This document shows positions 35,071-46,084 of a DNA stretch of 64,000 nt, one piece after another (the first letter of the stretch is position 1; each line of letters starts with the position of its first letter). The DNA comes from Isoetes taiwanensis. Its lineage: Eukaryota; Streptophyta; Lycopodiopsida; Isoetales; Isoetaceae. Under the pieces are notes generated by a model that did not search any database, had not been told where the DNA came from, and saw only the letters and a program-made list of their open reading frames with translations. The translations under genes and the position numbers were made by a program. The DNA lies in NCBI GenBank assembly GCA_021234155.1, contig JAJEKV010000146.1, forward strand, positions 682,001 to 746,000, read 5' to 3'.

Positions 35071-36683
35071 TCATCAAGTGATCCATAGATGCCTCAGAGT
35101 CAACAGGCTGGTCCATAAAATTGATATTCGAATTTCAGAGCTCTGTTCTTTATGTGAGCAAAGAGTTGAGAGTATTAAGCATTGTTTTTTTCTTGTGTGA
35201 GCGGCTTCGGCAGGCAGGGTCTTGGTTGTTAACCCTATTTAGCACGTTTCGATATAGCCAGTAAGTTTTTGCCCGCTATCCATCCTGATGCATGGCATAA
35301 ATCCCATTGATCCGAGCCATCGGATCGAGATTCTAGAGGGGCCGAGCATGCATGTCTCGCATGCATGTATTGCATGCTTTCTCTGGTTAGAAAATTGCTA
35401 TTTTAGGTGAGGTTCTTCATCAACATCTCATGGGGCGCTTCCTCTTCTCTCAGCAGTACCTTATTCTCTATTCTTTGAAACTATGCAGGGGAGGGGCTTC
35501 TCCCTGCTTGGATTGACTAATGTGGCATTTCTTTCTATGCTGCGACATGTTCTTCCCCGGCCTTGCCTCTTTTTTTACCACAATCCTTTGATCTTCGCCC
35601 TCAATCCCATTTTGATAAGGAAGTTCTCTTCTATTCGGGAGGTTCTTGTTATTTTCATGCGAACCCCATTCTAGAATCCCATCGACCCGAGCCATCAAAT
35701 GAAGATTCTAAAGGGGGCGAGCATGCATGTCTCGCATCCATGCATTGCATGATTTCTCTGGTTGAAAAAATTGCTATTTTAGGCGAGGTTCTTTATCAAC
35801 GTCTCATCGGCGCTTCCTCGTCTCTCTCATTAGTACCTTATTTTCTATTCTTTGGAACCTACCCTCCTTCCCTCAAATTGTTTAATACATTTGTCGCCTA
35901 GCACGCATGACCAGCCCCTCTATTTGAAGATGTTTTTTCTTTTGTCACTTGGCATTCTTTTGTCGCATGGCACGCATAATCAGCCCCTCCACCTTGAGAG
36001 GTTTGTTTTTTCACATTTGTTCTAGTATTGGTGATGCGCAAGTACAGGTTGGCAAGCCAGCAGCACCTTCGACTTCTCCATTCGTGGGTTTTCTGGGAAT
36101 GATTTCTCGAAAACTCGAAAGGGCGGGGTTTTTTAATCTCGCTGATAAGCTTTCGGCAGGTACACAAACCAAACATCTATTAGCATTGTATTTTCTGGGG
36201 TCCAAGTTCTATAATTGGACATTCCCTTTATTTTTCTTTGTGGTTAGTTCGCATGTGTGCGGCTACCCATTATCCACCATTGTAGAAAATCTGTTGCGAT
36301 GAATGAGAAGCCTATCTATGAGGTTTTTGTCATTTTCATGCGAGCCTCATTCTAGAATGATAGAACCTTTCATCTTGTGTGTGGCTGGTTTTTATGGTCG
36401 ATTTGGAAGAGAAAGAGACTATTTATCTTTAAGGGCATGGATACTGCAAATAAGATTCTTCTTCGAAAGACACAGAATAAAATTATATGGCTCATAATTG
36501 TTCGTCTCTTGATCAAGAGAAGAAAGTACTGATTTGGCATACTTACCTTCAGATTTATTCTTATGCATAGACAGGTGGTTGTGCTCAGTTGGATCAGTTT
36601 GTCTGTTGGGGTTATAATCATGTTTTTGCATTTTATGTTTATTGGTAAATAAAGCTTGTCGTCCTTTAAAAAAAAAAAAAAAC
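35070..36683 (+). pseudogene. LINE 3' part with poly-A
   Basis: Plus strand. HKIDIRISELCSLCEQRVES at about 35113-35175 is a zf-RVT zinc finger (C..C) and WFLWSIWKRKRLFIFKGMD near 36390-36445 is the terminal motif of LINE ORF2. An AATAAAG signal at 36648 precedes the A-run at 36668-36682. Between them two copies of a segment with GAGCATGCATGTCTCGCAT (about 35305-35480 and 35676-35860, period ~371) expand the region. Stops are frequent. The end 36243-36660 is over 95% identical to 41824-42230. Confidence 0.75.
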
Positions 36684-36689
36684 CCTTTA

Positions 36690-38240
36690 GACCTGTACAA
36701 ACAAACCTTCTACCTTTTCAAGACCTTTTGCAAAGACCTTGTCAAGGTACAATTTGCAGCCCTAAGTTGAAAACCAGGTGTATTTCAACTTAGGCCATAA
36801 CATGGTTACATTTCTTAATAAAGTAAGACAATAAGTGGAAAGAATACCATAAAAACTTTTTTCCAAAAAGGACATAGATATAAGATAAGATAACTAATCT
36901 ACAAAATCAGAGTAATAATATTAAATATGATTTCTGCAAAAGTCAGCAATACAATGATCTTTATCAAATATTAAAAACAACTAGACCACAAGCAAAATTC
37001 CAAATGAAATGGTCCAGAGATACTTCAGCATTGTTCTTCCATTTCCAAGTCTTGTACGCTTATCCAAACTTGAACAAATTTGAAAAACATAAACAGGAGC
37101 AAGAAATCCCGTTACCTGCAGTGAAACCAGAGGACAGTTAGCCTAAGAAGGGTAAGAGCCTAAGTCACTAGCAGGTAAGCTACGGATTTCTTGGGCTTAT
37201 CGCCCTTCACCTTGAATGTTTCACTTTAAACAAAGTAGCCAAATGGGTTTTATTTCAGATTAACGTATGGTCTCTGCAATAATTAAAAGCCTGCAGGAAT
37301 ATAACTTTTAGCATGCCTAATACTCTTAGGTCCATTATAATCTTAAGGTAAGGCCCCTTGTAGCCATAACCAGTAAACATGAAATCATCTAGCCGACCCA
37401 AAAATAAGCAATTAAAGAAGTTATGTCAGGATCAAATTTAACATCCTAGAGAATACTATGAGAGCTAATTATCAGATAAAGTTTTCTGCTGCCTATGCTA
37501 TGATAGCAACAAGTGATAAAAAGATTCACTAGATCTTATCAAATGTTAAATAGTTCAGCCAGATAAGATAGCAAATAATACAGAATATCATACTTGGCAT
37601 AGTGTTCCCTTAGATTATACATCCTTAGATCGTATCAGATCACTCTAAGCTCTCAAATCATAGCTTAATGCTGTTAAGCTGGTCAGATCATATACACAGC
37701 AATTTTTGAGATACAATTTCATATGGACTAATGCAAAACGAAATGAAGGTCAGCATATACTTCAGACTCACTAGAACCATCTTCCTCATAAATCAAAGAT
37801 ATCATACTGCAATCTTAGATCATCTTAAGCAAATGCAAATCCCTCGTCCAGAATCTAACTATATCCTATATAAGAGTAATCACATATAATCTAACCCATA
37901 ATATGCTATCATTTTCAACCAAAAAAGGTTGTAACATAGAATTGACTATGCATCTAACATGTATTGAGAGCTAATTATGAAATAGAACTTTCTGTTGCCT
38001 AACCAGGATAGCATCAAGAGATGAGTAGATCCAACAGATTTAAATCTTATGTTAAGTAGATCTGTCAGCAATGAAGGCCCAAATCACAGAATAACATATA
38101 CAGCTTAGATCACTCTTAGATAAAGTAAACAAATGCTGATCCATGCCCTAAATAGAATGTTATATTATATATATTAGCATTCATATATGATTTAACACAT
38201 GTCATCTATAATTTCTAAACGAAAAAATTGTCAATGCTTC
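36690..38240. other. AT-rich, no gene seen
   Basis: About 1.5 kb without a frame over 60 codons. It contains repeated phrases such as CAGATAAGATAGCA and TTAGATCA.TCTTA. It may be intronic to the fragment at 38245-38553. Confidence 0.4.
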
Positions 38241-38244
38241 CAAC

Positions 38245-38553
38245 CTGATTTGTAGATGCAGTATTGTTCATAGTTTGAGCTGTTGCTGGGATGCCAATGC
38301 CTGAGGGAATTGATTTGCCAGAGCCTTCTCCTAGATCTGAGTTATCCTCACTGCCTTGCATCAAATTATCAGTAGGCTTTTCCATAGAAGTACTACCAGA
38401 TCAATGGGTTCATTGTTAGCTACTGCCACCATCTCCTTTCATACGGGCCATGTCCAGTGTTAGCATAGATTTGACATACAAGCCTACTAGCAGCTCATGC
38501 AGGGCATCGAAATCAACAAGCCTTCTTCTATAAGAGGAAAAATTACCGGCCAT
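38245..38553 (-). pseudogene. Unrecognised gene-family fragment 1
   Basis: On the minus strand an exon-like frame opens with MAGNFSSYRRRLVDFDALHE and LLVGLYVKSMLTLDMARMKG, is disturbed over about 12 codons (near 38400-38420) by what looks like two compensating indels, and resumes with MEKPTDNLMQGSEDNSDLGE and SGIGIPATAQTMNN. It ends CAG at 38245 followed by GT, a plausible donor. The low-complexity acidic/Ser part resembles the fragment at 42.4 kb (SSIPTSVDPAGVAQ). Function unknown. Confidence 0.4.
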
Positions 38554-39294
38554 ATTGCACAAGACCTAGATACCGTCAGTCCTAAACTCCAGAAGCACGA
38601 TAGCACACCTGGAATCCAGCTTTGATGTAGGACATTACATCATGCCACTGTATTATTTGTGATTTCTTCAATGAATTTCTCCTCTGCCGCAAATCCGCAG
38701 CCCTAACATTCAGACCTAAAATTCATGGTTCACATAAACGACCATTACCTTAATATTTTTCAAGACATTAATTTTAGTTTTATAAAAACAGCCCTTTAAG
38801 ATATATTCAATGGTCATAGGGTCTTCATGCACCTATAACTCTTGTATTCAACCTTTATTTGAAGTAATAGCCATATTATAAGCCCAGAACATAAGGACCA
38901 CTTCGAAAATTCCATCGGTCTTAGTAAGGTGTTAAGTCTTCAGTATTTTTCCACAGTGTTTAAACTCTTATATACAGTCCTTATATCCATCTATTCCATA
39001 TACCATCTAGAGGGTCTGATCACCCCAAGACCAAATGTCCAGATCAATTCTAATTATCAAAAACCGTACTATAGCTTATGGGCTTACCATATTATAGAAA
39101 GAAGAAGTATACTGATCACATCTCCAAGATAACCCCATAGTAATGTTATTTTTCACCTTCTTAACAAGGAATAAGGGTAACCATTTTCATGTATTCAACT
39201 GACCGTATTTTCCTGTTCAACTTGGTAAGCAACAGCTCCATCAAAAAGTGTTTAACAAGTATAACAAGTCTTGTATAACAAGTCCATCATTACT

Positions 39295-39298
<4 letters not shown>

Positions 39299-39329
<31 letters not shown>

Positions 39330-39560
39330 AGATAATCATGACTCTTGTTTCACCTGTTTCATTCGCTCAAATTGCTTATAAATAGATGTTGTAGTGGATT
39401 TCCATGTTCCTTTATGCAATATTCAATTAATCCTTCAGAGTAATGTTCCCAAGCATACCCCAAAGATTTATGTAGAATTCTAGCACCTGTAGATTTGGTG
39501 ACATCCTAATGCATTGTTCAATAGGATTGCCACTCCTCTAACGCAACCAAGGTTTTCGGG
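39299..39560. repeat. A-run plus dispersed repeat copy 1
   Basis: A28 at 39301-39328 is followed by a ~225-bp repeat also found at 43131-43440 and 44800-45060, sharing TTCCATGTTCCTTTATGCAAT and TAGAATTCTAGCACC. This copy lacks about 80 bases present at 43.2 kb. An (ATT)n microsatellite follows at 39566-39589. Confidence 0.8.
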
Positions 39561-40019
39561 TTTTTTTTATTATTATTATTATTATTATTGATACATGGTT
39601 TTTGTTGCGCTATGAATAAAGGATATCCCGAAGAAGTAAAAATGTGCTCATATGCTTGCTACGGCAGAGGGGAAAAGGCATTAGGAGAGATATTGTATGG
39701 GGATAGTAAATAAACATCCAATATATTCCTTTCGTATGAAAAGGTCACGTAAATGCTTAGTTTCGAAACATGTCTAGTATGGTACACTGTAAACATAGAA
39801 AAAGTATAAAAGTAATGATTGTAAAGTATATGCATATGCTTTTCTTCAATGCATGTGCCTTTTTAACTAAATTTGTCCAAGTGTAAAGCTTTTTGATATA
39901 ATTTATCTTAGGACAAATACGGTGGTTTAAACCTTGGATTAACTTAAGGTTTAGTTTTTTATCGCGAATACTTTGGCTGGCTAGATGCTCTACATCTTTT
40001 ACAGATTTGGCCATGGCTC

Positions 40020-40256
40020 TAAGGGAAATTCAAAAAAAATCCATGAGCATGATATACACATACGGTCCACCAAGGCATCTGCTCATGCGCAACAAATTGG
40101 CAAGCTATTGGATGTACTGAGAGCACTACCAAGTGGAAAGACATTTCTGTAAGTACTAGACTTATCTCTTTGCCCTAATCATGATTCATATAAGGAATGA
40201 TTAGGGTTAGCCGAGGTGTGCCTTAGGGTTTATGCTTCTGTCGCCTTTAGCATGGA

Positions 40257-40287
<31 letters not shown>

Positions 40288-41597
40288 AGATAAGATGAGA
40301 ATTTTTACGTCCAAAAAAAGCTATCAGGGCAGAAGAAAAGGAAGAATGTCTTTCAATTTCATAGGCTTGCTCTACAGGCTGAAGGAATTAGTGGCAAGGA
40401 TATAAAAAATGTTGTAGACAATAATGCCGATAGCAAGCAGCAGAAAGAAAAACAGATGGAGCAGGGTCGAATTCAAGCAAACAAGGATGAAGTTGGAAGT
40501 ACCAATGGTGCAATTTGGCAAATGGTGCAACCAACTAGCTCCTGTGCTAATGGAAAAGCCAATATGGATGCAAATCAAGAAGTCATAAAACCTGCCCAGC
40601 ATACTCAGGTTTGAGGTTATTTATTGTATACTATTGCTTGCAATAACTGATGGTTTATACCATAGTTTGAGATCTGCAAAATTCGTCTTAGATCTTGCAT
40701 TTAAGTGGTTCAGTATAGTTTAAAGTACATGCATATGGTTTTCTTCAATACATGTGCCGTTCCAATAAGTAATAAGTCTGGCCTAGCTGGTGAAGCTGGA
40801 TCATCTTCATGCATTCATTATTTTGCAACTGTGTAAAAGGGTTGCAGATTGAGCTATAAATTATATTGGCATTCTTTGCATTTGACTTTAGAATTTTGGC
40901 AAGCATATCAGTTACATGCAATGCTCTTTGCATTATGGTTTAAAGATTTGCATAGTAAGAGATCTAGACAGAAATATTATTGAATTTGCATATAGGAATT
41001 CTGCCTTAAAAATGTTTGGGGTTACGTAATGAGTACATAGGCATTATGAAGGATTGTCTTATGTACAAAGGAGGATTTCAGTTTGCACTAATGCATGGCA
41101 AAAACTGGGACGTTTATGGGTTGTTCCAGCTTAATAATATACGAGTGGTTCCAGCTTAGTAATATACGAGACATACTGCATGGTTTAAGGGCTGACTTTA
41201 TTTTCGAGCCTCAAGTTCTTCAGGGATAAACGGTTGAATGATAGTTTTTGCTGATAGAGAACCATGTTGATATAACAGTATGACTACAAGCCTAGTCCGC
41301 TTCTTAAATGTCTTCTTATTCATGAAGGACTGCAGGAATGCTATTGTTTAAAAGTTTCTGATGTCTCCTTCTAAAACTGACCTTACCCAATGTAATATTT
41401 GTATTAGACAAACAGGGCGAAGGGATATAAACCTATAAGATCTTATGACACCTGCTACCCTAAGCAGTGCTACACTAATGCTTGTATTTGTTTTTTGGGT
41501 GCAGGTAATCGGATCTTATACTCCCTGCTATGTCTTTTTTCAAGAGAAGGAAGTGCGTCTAAGATCAAGGACTTATTCTTGTAAATTGGACTTAGAC
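40020..41597 (+). pseudogene. Unrecognised gene-family fragment 2
   Basis: Three exon-like frames on the plus strand. The first (to about 40150) reads HEHDIHIRSTKASAHAQQIG and LLDVLRALPSGKTF and meets GTAAGTACT. The second (about 40317-40611) reads KKRKNVFQFHRLALQAEGIS, is rich in Gln/Lys/Asn, and ends HTQ at CAG/GTTTGAG. The third (41514-41597) follows GGGTGCAG and reads VIGSYTPCYVFFQEKEVRLR to a stop. Exons 2 and 3 join in phase; exons 1 and 2 do not by any acceptor I could find. KKRKNVFQFH resembles EKRKNLFDFH at 42.6 kb. Confidence 0.4.
40254..40296. repeat. GATAA pentanucleotide microsatellite
   Basis: About eight copies of GATAA (AGATA) in the presumed intron between the first two exon-like frames of the plus-strand fragment. 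Confidence 0.95.
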
Positions 41598-41823
41598 AAT
41601 CATTGAAGATTGTTTGGTGAGCTCTATAGTGCATTTTGGACGGGTTAACTAGTCCTTTGGTTGAATTTTATGTTGAAAATCATCTGATGATAAGGTATTT
41701 ATTCAAACTTTTATGGGAAAGGTGTAATGACATTATGGTAATGATTTTCTCCCTTGTTCAGTTTATGACAACAATTCTATTAAGGTATATTAACCAGTAC
41801 ATGGTATTATTTATTAATACATG

Positions 41824-42250
41824 GTTAGTTCGCATGTGTGCGGCTACCCATTATCCACCATTGTAGAAAATCTGTTGTGATGAATGAGAAGCCTATCTAT
41901 GAGGTTTTTGTCATTTTCATGCGAGCCTCATTCTGAAATGGCAAAAATGAACCTTTCATCTTGTGTGTGGCTGGTTTTTATAGTCGATTTGGAAGAGAAA
42001 GAGACTATTTATCTTTAAGGGCATGGATACTGCAAATAAGATTCTTCTTCGAAAGACATAATAAAATTATATGGCTCATAATTGTTCGTCTCTTGATCAA
42101 GAGAAGAAAGTACTGATTTGGCATACTTACCTTCAGATTTATTCTCATGCATAGACAGGTGGTTGTGCTCAGTTGGATCAGTTTGTCTGTTGGGGTTATA
42201 ATCGTGTTTTTTCATTTTATGTTGTTATAATTTTCATTGGTAAATAAAGC
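41824..42250 (+). repeat. LINE 3' end copy
   Basis: A near-identical copy of 36243-36660, again encoding WSIWKRKRLFIFKGMDTANK before an AATAAAG motif, but without a long A-run. It occupies the same place relative to the next gene-family fragment as the copy at 36.2 kb. Confidence 0.85.
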
Positions 42251-42359
42251 TTTACATATGCATAATAATGCAAATCAACAACATAGAAAGTAGTTAAAGG
42301 AAATAGAATTCATAAGCAAAAACAAGATATCACATTGTATGGAAAGACAATTCAATTCA

Positions 42360-42889
42360 TTATAAAACCTGAATGGGATCGGTTGCCTGGCCACTCGTTC
42401 CAGGATGAGCAGTAGTAGAAATCTTAGGCATGGGATCAGGATTTTCTTGGCTATCAGGAATAACCACCAACTGAGCAACACCAGCAGGATCTACAGAGGT
42501 GGGGATAGAGGAATTCGTTCCTAAAACTGAACTGTCATCACCATCAAGCCTATGTATGTTTTGGGCCTTAGCCGGTTTGTGAAAATCAAATAGATTTTTC
42601 CTCTTCTCAGCCATCTTCTTCTCTTCTTTCAATTTGTGAATGGTGGATTTATTTAATCCACCTTTCTTCCTTCCCATATATCTTTCCAAGCATACAGTTG
42701 GCGGCAGACCAGTGCAATCTACCCTTAGAGCGACTATATCAGAGATGTAAACCTGCTTTAAATAAGAACTTTTGGTCTTCAAATAAGAACTTTTGGTCTT
42801 TATCTTACCTTTGCAGGTGACGATCTGTTCATCCGATTGAAAGCGGTGGTGTTGCCAGCACATGCATGTCCAAGCATCCACGAAGACAT
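42360..42889 (-). CDS. Unrecognised gene-family member 3, two-exon start
   Basis: Best-preserved member. Exon 1 is 42889-42809, 27 codons (MSSWMLGHACAGNTTAFNRM), ending AAG/GTAAGA. Exon 2 starts at 42752 after GCAG with VYISDIVALRVDCTGLPPTV and CLERYMGRKKGGLNKSTIHK, a Lys-rich stretch (KEEKKMAEKRKNLFDFHKPA), then a Ser/Pro/Thr-rich region. The frame runs to TAA at 42360, but CAG/GTTTTA at 42367 could instead be a donor, matching the ends of the fragments at 38.25 and 40.61 kb. The intron holds a 21-bp tandem duplication. The basic stretch could be nuclear-localising, but no known domain is recognised. It may be complete, partial, or transposon-borne. Confidence 0.45.
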
Positions 42890-43106
42890 TTAGCGGCCAT
42901 ACCAGTCTGTTAGTTACCCTAAAAAACTAGGGTTGCACGATGGAAAGGGAATTTTTGGTAATATTTTTTCTAAGGAAGAGTGACAAAGTTAAGAATGAGG
43001 TCATTAAAAAATTATGATATCTATTTTGGACCATGTTCGCATAGTACAACATTTGGATTAGCTTGGACCAATAGGTAGCTTATATTTTCTATTTAACAGT
43101 AAACAA

Positions 43107-43440
43107 AAAAAAAAAAAAAAAAAAAAAAAAGATAATCATGACCCTTGTTTCACATGATTCATTCGCTTAAATTGCTTATAAATAGATGTTGTTGCGTTAG
43201 CCTCGAACCACATCTAGTATAAATCTCTGTTCCCTTCTTCTTAACTCAGGAGTGATATTATGCATGCGCAATGAAAATAGTGAATTTCCATGTTCCTTTA
43301 TGCAATATTCAATTAATCCTTCAGAGTAATGTTCCCAAGCATACCCCAAAGATTTATGTAGAATTCTAGCACCTATAGATTTGGTGACATCCTAATGCAT
43401 TGTTCAATAGGATTGTCACTCTAACGCAACCAAGGTTTTT
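43107..43440. repeat. A-run plus dispersed repeat copy 2
   Basis: A-run 43107-43130 followed by the repeat also at 39330 and 44800. It includes AACTCAGGAGTGATATTATG, missing from the 39.3-kb copy and present at 44.9 kb. Confidence 0.8.
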
Positions 43441-43444
43441 TTTG

Positions 43445-43765
43445 TTTTTTGTTTTTTTTTTGAGAAGGACATCAAATTTTATTAAAAATCCATGACAAAA
43501 GACAGATACAACTGCACAGGCGAAATTAAAATCTCAGAGGATAATCATGATCCACTGAGTAGGACTACCAGCCTGTGCATAAGACAACACTCCCAAATAA
43601 ATCTCAAAGATCAAATGTCGCCTGGCAGGAGCAAGCGAAGAACAATGGTAGGCCTTAGCAATCCTATCTCGAGATTCCTAGAGGACAGCAGCAACAGGAA
43701 TATCCAAGCCCTTAAAACACACAATCTTCTTTGCTTCCAGCCACAAGAACCATCCTCATGCTAAC
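43445..43765 (-). pseudogene. LINE 3' fragment
   Basis: T-rich tail at 43445-43470, then on the minus strand AKAYHCSSLAPARRHLIFEI and LGVLSYAQAGSPTQWIMIIL, which match AKSYYCSSFAPRKRCLIFEE of the LINE end at 45.9 kb. It interrupts the ~310-bp repeat just described at CAACCAAGG. 5'-truncated. Confidence 0.65.
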
Positions 43766-44005
43766 CAAATGGCTTTTTGACCTTAGCTTTTCTCCATGGA
43801 GAAAAGTGTTCGGTGTCAAACACATATGCCTGTTAGCTTCGTTCCCTTCATTCGAATCTTGATAAGGCATCATGTCTGCATGGATTAATTGCAACACACA
43901 TGTAGGAGATGTATACAGTACCTAGGATTCATAATACATAGGAAGATCAACAATGATAAACATAACATCACATTTGAGGAGCCAATGGTTAATGGCATCA
44001 ATACT
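43765..44005 (+). repeat. R1 repeat, partial copy C
   Basis: Matches 46125-46520 of R1 copy B, with shared TTTTCTCC(A/G)TGGA, AACACACATGT(A/G)GGAGATGTAT and GAGGAGCCAATGGTTAAT. It is truncated at both ends. Confidence 0.75.
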
Positions 44006-44049
44006 CATGTACGACAACAACAAAGGTTAGACAAAGATGTGATGACATG

Positions 44050-44400
44050 GTTCTCCATAATCACTGATTTATTAGTTGAACTATTAACAATTCCGAGATT
44101 GCAAAGGTACCACATGTTTGATGCATGAACTAAAAACTTGTGTACTCTAAATGTCCACAAATGGCAAGAAATGGAGCTAGAAGTTGTCTTATACATTTAC
44201 AACAGTCCATTTGACGTCTTAATGGGTCCGATGTAAGTACATACTCATTTAACAGGATTCATCTTTGTCCATTGTCAATCCAATTGAACTGCTTAGAATG
44301 TTACATACAAAGATGGGTCCCCTACAAGTTAATCTGCTTGAGAAACCACCGTCAAAATATATGGAGTTCAATTTGATTGATTGATTGATTAACAACAAAA
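44050..44400 (-). repeat. Copy of P450 5' flank (distant)
   Basis: Homologous to 33170-33480 and more distantly to 31845-32240. TTGCAAAGGTACCACATG and AAGATGGGTCCCCTACAAG are shared. No P450 exon follows. Confidence 0.7.
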
Positions 44401-44485
44401 TCATAAAAAAACGAGGAGTCCAAATGTTTAATATTATCCCTCCCATTCACCCATAAAAGAATTCCCTCTATTTTGCTCCATAATC

Positions 44486-44551
44486 ACATGAGATGCACTT
44501 TTTTTTTTTGAAGGACGTGAGCCTCTTTTTATTAACAAACATGAGATGCAC
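44486..44551 (-). mobile_element. 40-bp LINE tail insertion with 13-bp TSD
   Basis: ACATGAGATGCAC occurs at 44486-44498 and 44539-44551 as a perfect 13-bp target-site duplication. The 40 bases between (44499-44538) are T11-12 followed by GAAGGACGTGAGCC and TTTTTATTAACAA, resembling the LINE 3' ends at 43.45 and 24.05 kb. It is an extremely 5'-truncated LINE insertion. Confidence 0.85.
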
Positions 44552-45060
44552 ATTGGACCATCTAGGGTCGTTGGACCTATTCAATCCTACATCCCAGAGC
44601 ATATGTGGATGCTTCTCATGTGAATATACTCATTTGTGATTGGAGCACCTATGATTTGAATACGATATAAGGAGGTGTTTATAGTTTTGAAATATAGGGA
44701 CTTGATAATATGGATATGGAGTATGAAAGCCTCAAACGTCACGTATCCTCAGATATGGAGTATGAATGCTGCAAATGTACTAAAGAATAACAAACAACAA
44801 ATAATTGCGATCCTCCTCTTACATGATTCATTTGAAGGCCAGCAAGCCCTCAAATTGCTGACAAATAGACGTCAGTGCATTAGCTTCAAACCATATTGTG
44901 GCATAAAACTCAGTCCCTTTCTTGTTTACTCAGGAGTGATGTTATGCATGCACAATGAAAAATGCGGACTTCCATGTTCCTTTGCGCAATACAGAGCAAT
45001 GCACCCGAGCATATCCCAAGGATTTGTGTGAAAGTACCAGCAGGTTTGGTGACATCCCAT
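44552..45060. repeat. SINE-unit relic and dispersed repeat copy 3
   Basis: 44552-44800 matches 34815-35070 (GGATATGGAGTATGAATGC motifs). 44800-45060 matches the repeat at 43131-43440. Confidence 0.7.
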
Positions 45061-45350
45061 GGCCTTTTTCAACGCCAATAATAATATGTAGCACAATAAC
45101 AGGGGATTCCAGAGGGATTTGATATGGATGCATAAATCACTATCTCTAAGACCATAAACCATATCTCTAAAGCAATTAAATAGATTATTATTAAAGAAAA
45201 AAGGGGGAGAAGAAAAAAACATAGATTCAATAGAAAAAATAAACACATTAGTTTGCTGATTGTATTGGTTAAAGCATTCTTATTAAAATATTGAATTATT
45301 TTGGTAGAGGTTTGAGTCTCCGTATCTCAAAATCTAAAACCTTAGGCAAG
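45060..45350 (+). repeat. tRNA-derived SINE-like unit, plus orientation
   Basis: Opposite orientation to the units at 22 and 34 kb. It contains the leader TGTAGCACAATAACAGGGG, an A-rich run near 45195-45240, TTAGTTTGCTGATTG (A-box region), TTGGTTAAAGCATTCTTATT and AGAGGTTTGAGTCTCC (B box with one change, near 45305-45320). Confidence 0.6.
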
Positions 45351-45499
45351 CCCGCACAAGGGGGGTTCACTCAATGGTCACGTACGTACCAACTGAGTGA
45401 ACTTTTAGGGTTTTTTTATTGCCTTGGTCGTAGGTATACGGTCGGGAGCTCATACGGGCGGGAAGGAGAGATTGGTAGATGATCGATTTGGGGAGCTGA

Positions 45500-45655
45500 T
45501 CCATTTGACGGAAAAAGGTACAAAGTCGGAAAGGGATTATATAATTTGGCACAAAAGGTACACAAAAGGTACAAAAAGATTATATAATTTGGCACAAAGG
45601 GTCTTCACAAAAGGTACAAAGTCGGAAAGGGATTATATAATTTGGCACAATCAAT
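45500..45655. repeat. GATTATATAATTTGGCACAA tandem repeat
   Basis: The phrase occurs three times (45536, 45578 and 45630) with intervening AAAAGGTACA(AA) blocks of variable length. A GC-richer segment with a CCCCCCGGGAGCCCG motif follows at about 45800. No gene was seen from 45350 to 45830. Confidence 0.8.
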
Positions 45656-45829
45656 CGTAAATCTACGGATAGGGTCTATATTGTATGTTAGTTCGAAAAA
45701 CCGTATGGTATGGGTTTTTCTACTCCAAAAAGCCGTATACATGGGTTTTTCTATGACCCCTCGAACGCAGATGCCATCTGTCCATATATAGAGGTGCACC
45801 CCCCGGGAGCCCGCATAGAGAGGAGTCCA

Positions 45830-46078
45830 AAACCTTAGGCAGAATGACCGTATTCTCCAATATGTTCAAAGGTAGCATTGCTAAGTCTTATTATTGTTCT
45901 TCATTTGCCCCTCGTAAGAGGTGCTTGATCTTTGAGGAGTATTTGGATGTGCACTCTTATGCATAGACATGTTGTTTTACTCTATGGATCCTTGCTTGTT
46001 CTCTGAGATTTTATTCCTGTCTTTGCATCTTTTCTTGTACTTGATTTCTGATAGGTTGACATCCTTCAAACAAACAAA
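45830..46078 (+). pseudogene. LINE 3' end, decayed
   Basis: Translates AKSYYCSSFAPRKRCLIFEE then LDVHSYA, homologous to the fragments at 43.6 kb and, more loosely, 36.4 kb. It ends in CAAACAAACAAAAA where R1 copy B begins. Confidence 0.6.
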
Positions 46079-46084
46079 AATTCG

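Noticed and set aside
40372-40602. Minus-strand 76-residue membrane-like frame
   Set aside because: It is the antisense shadow of the plus-strand exon-like frame, whose composition is more gene-like and which has flanking splice-type sites.
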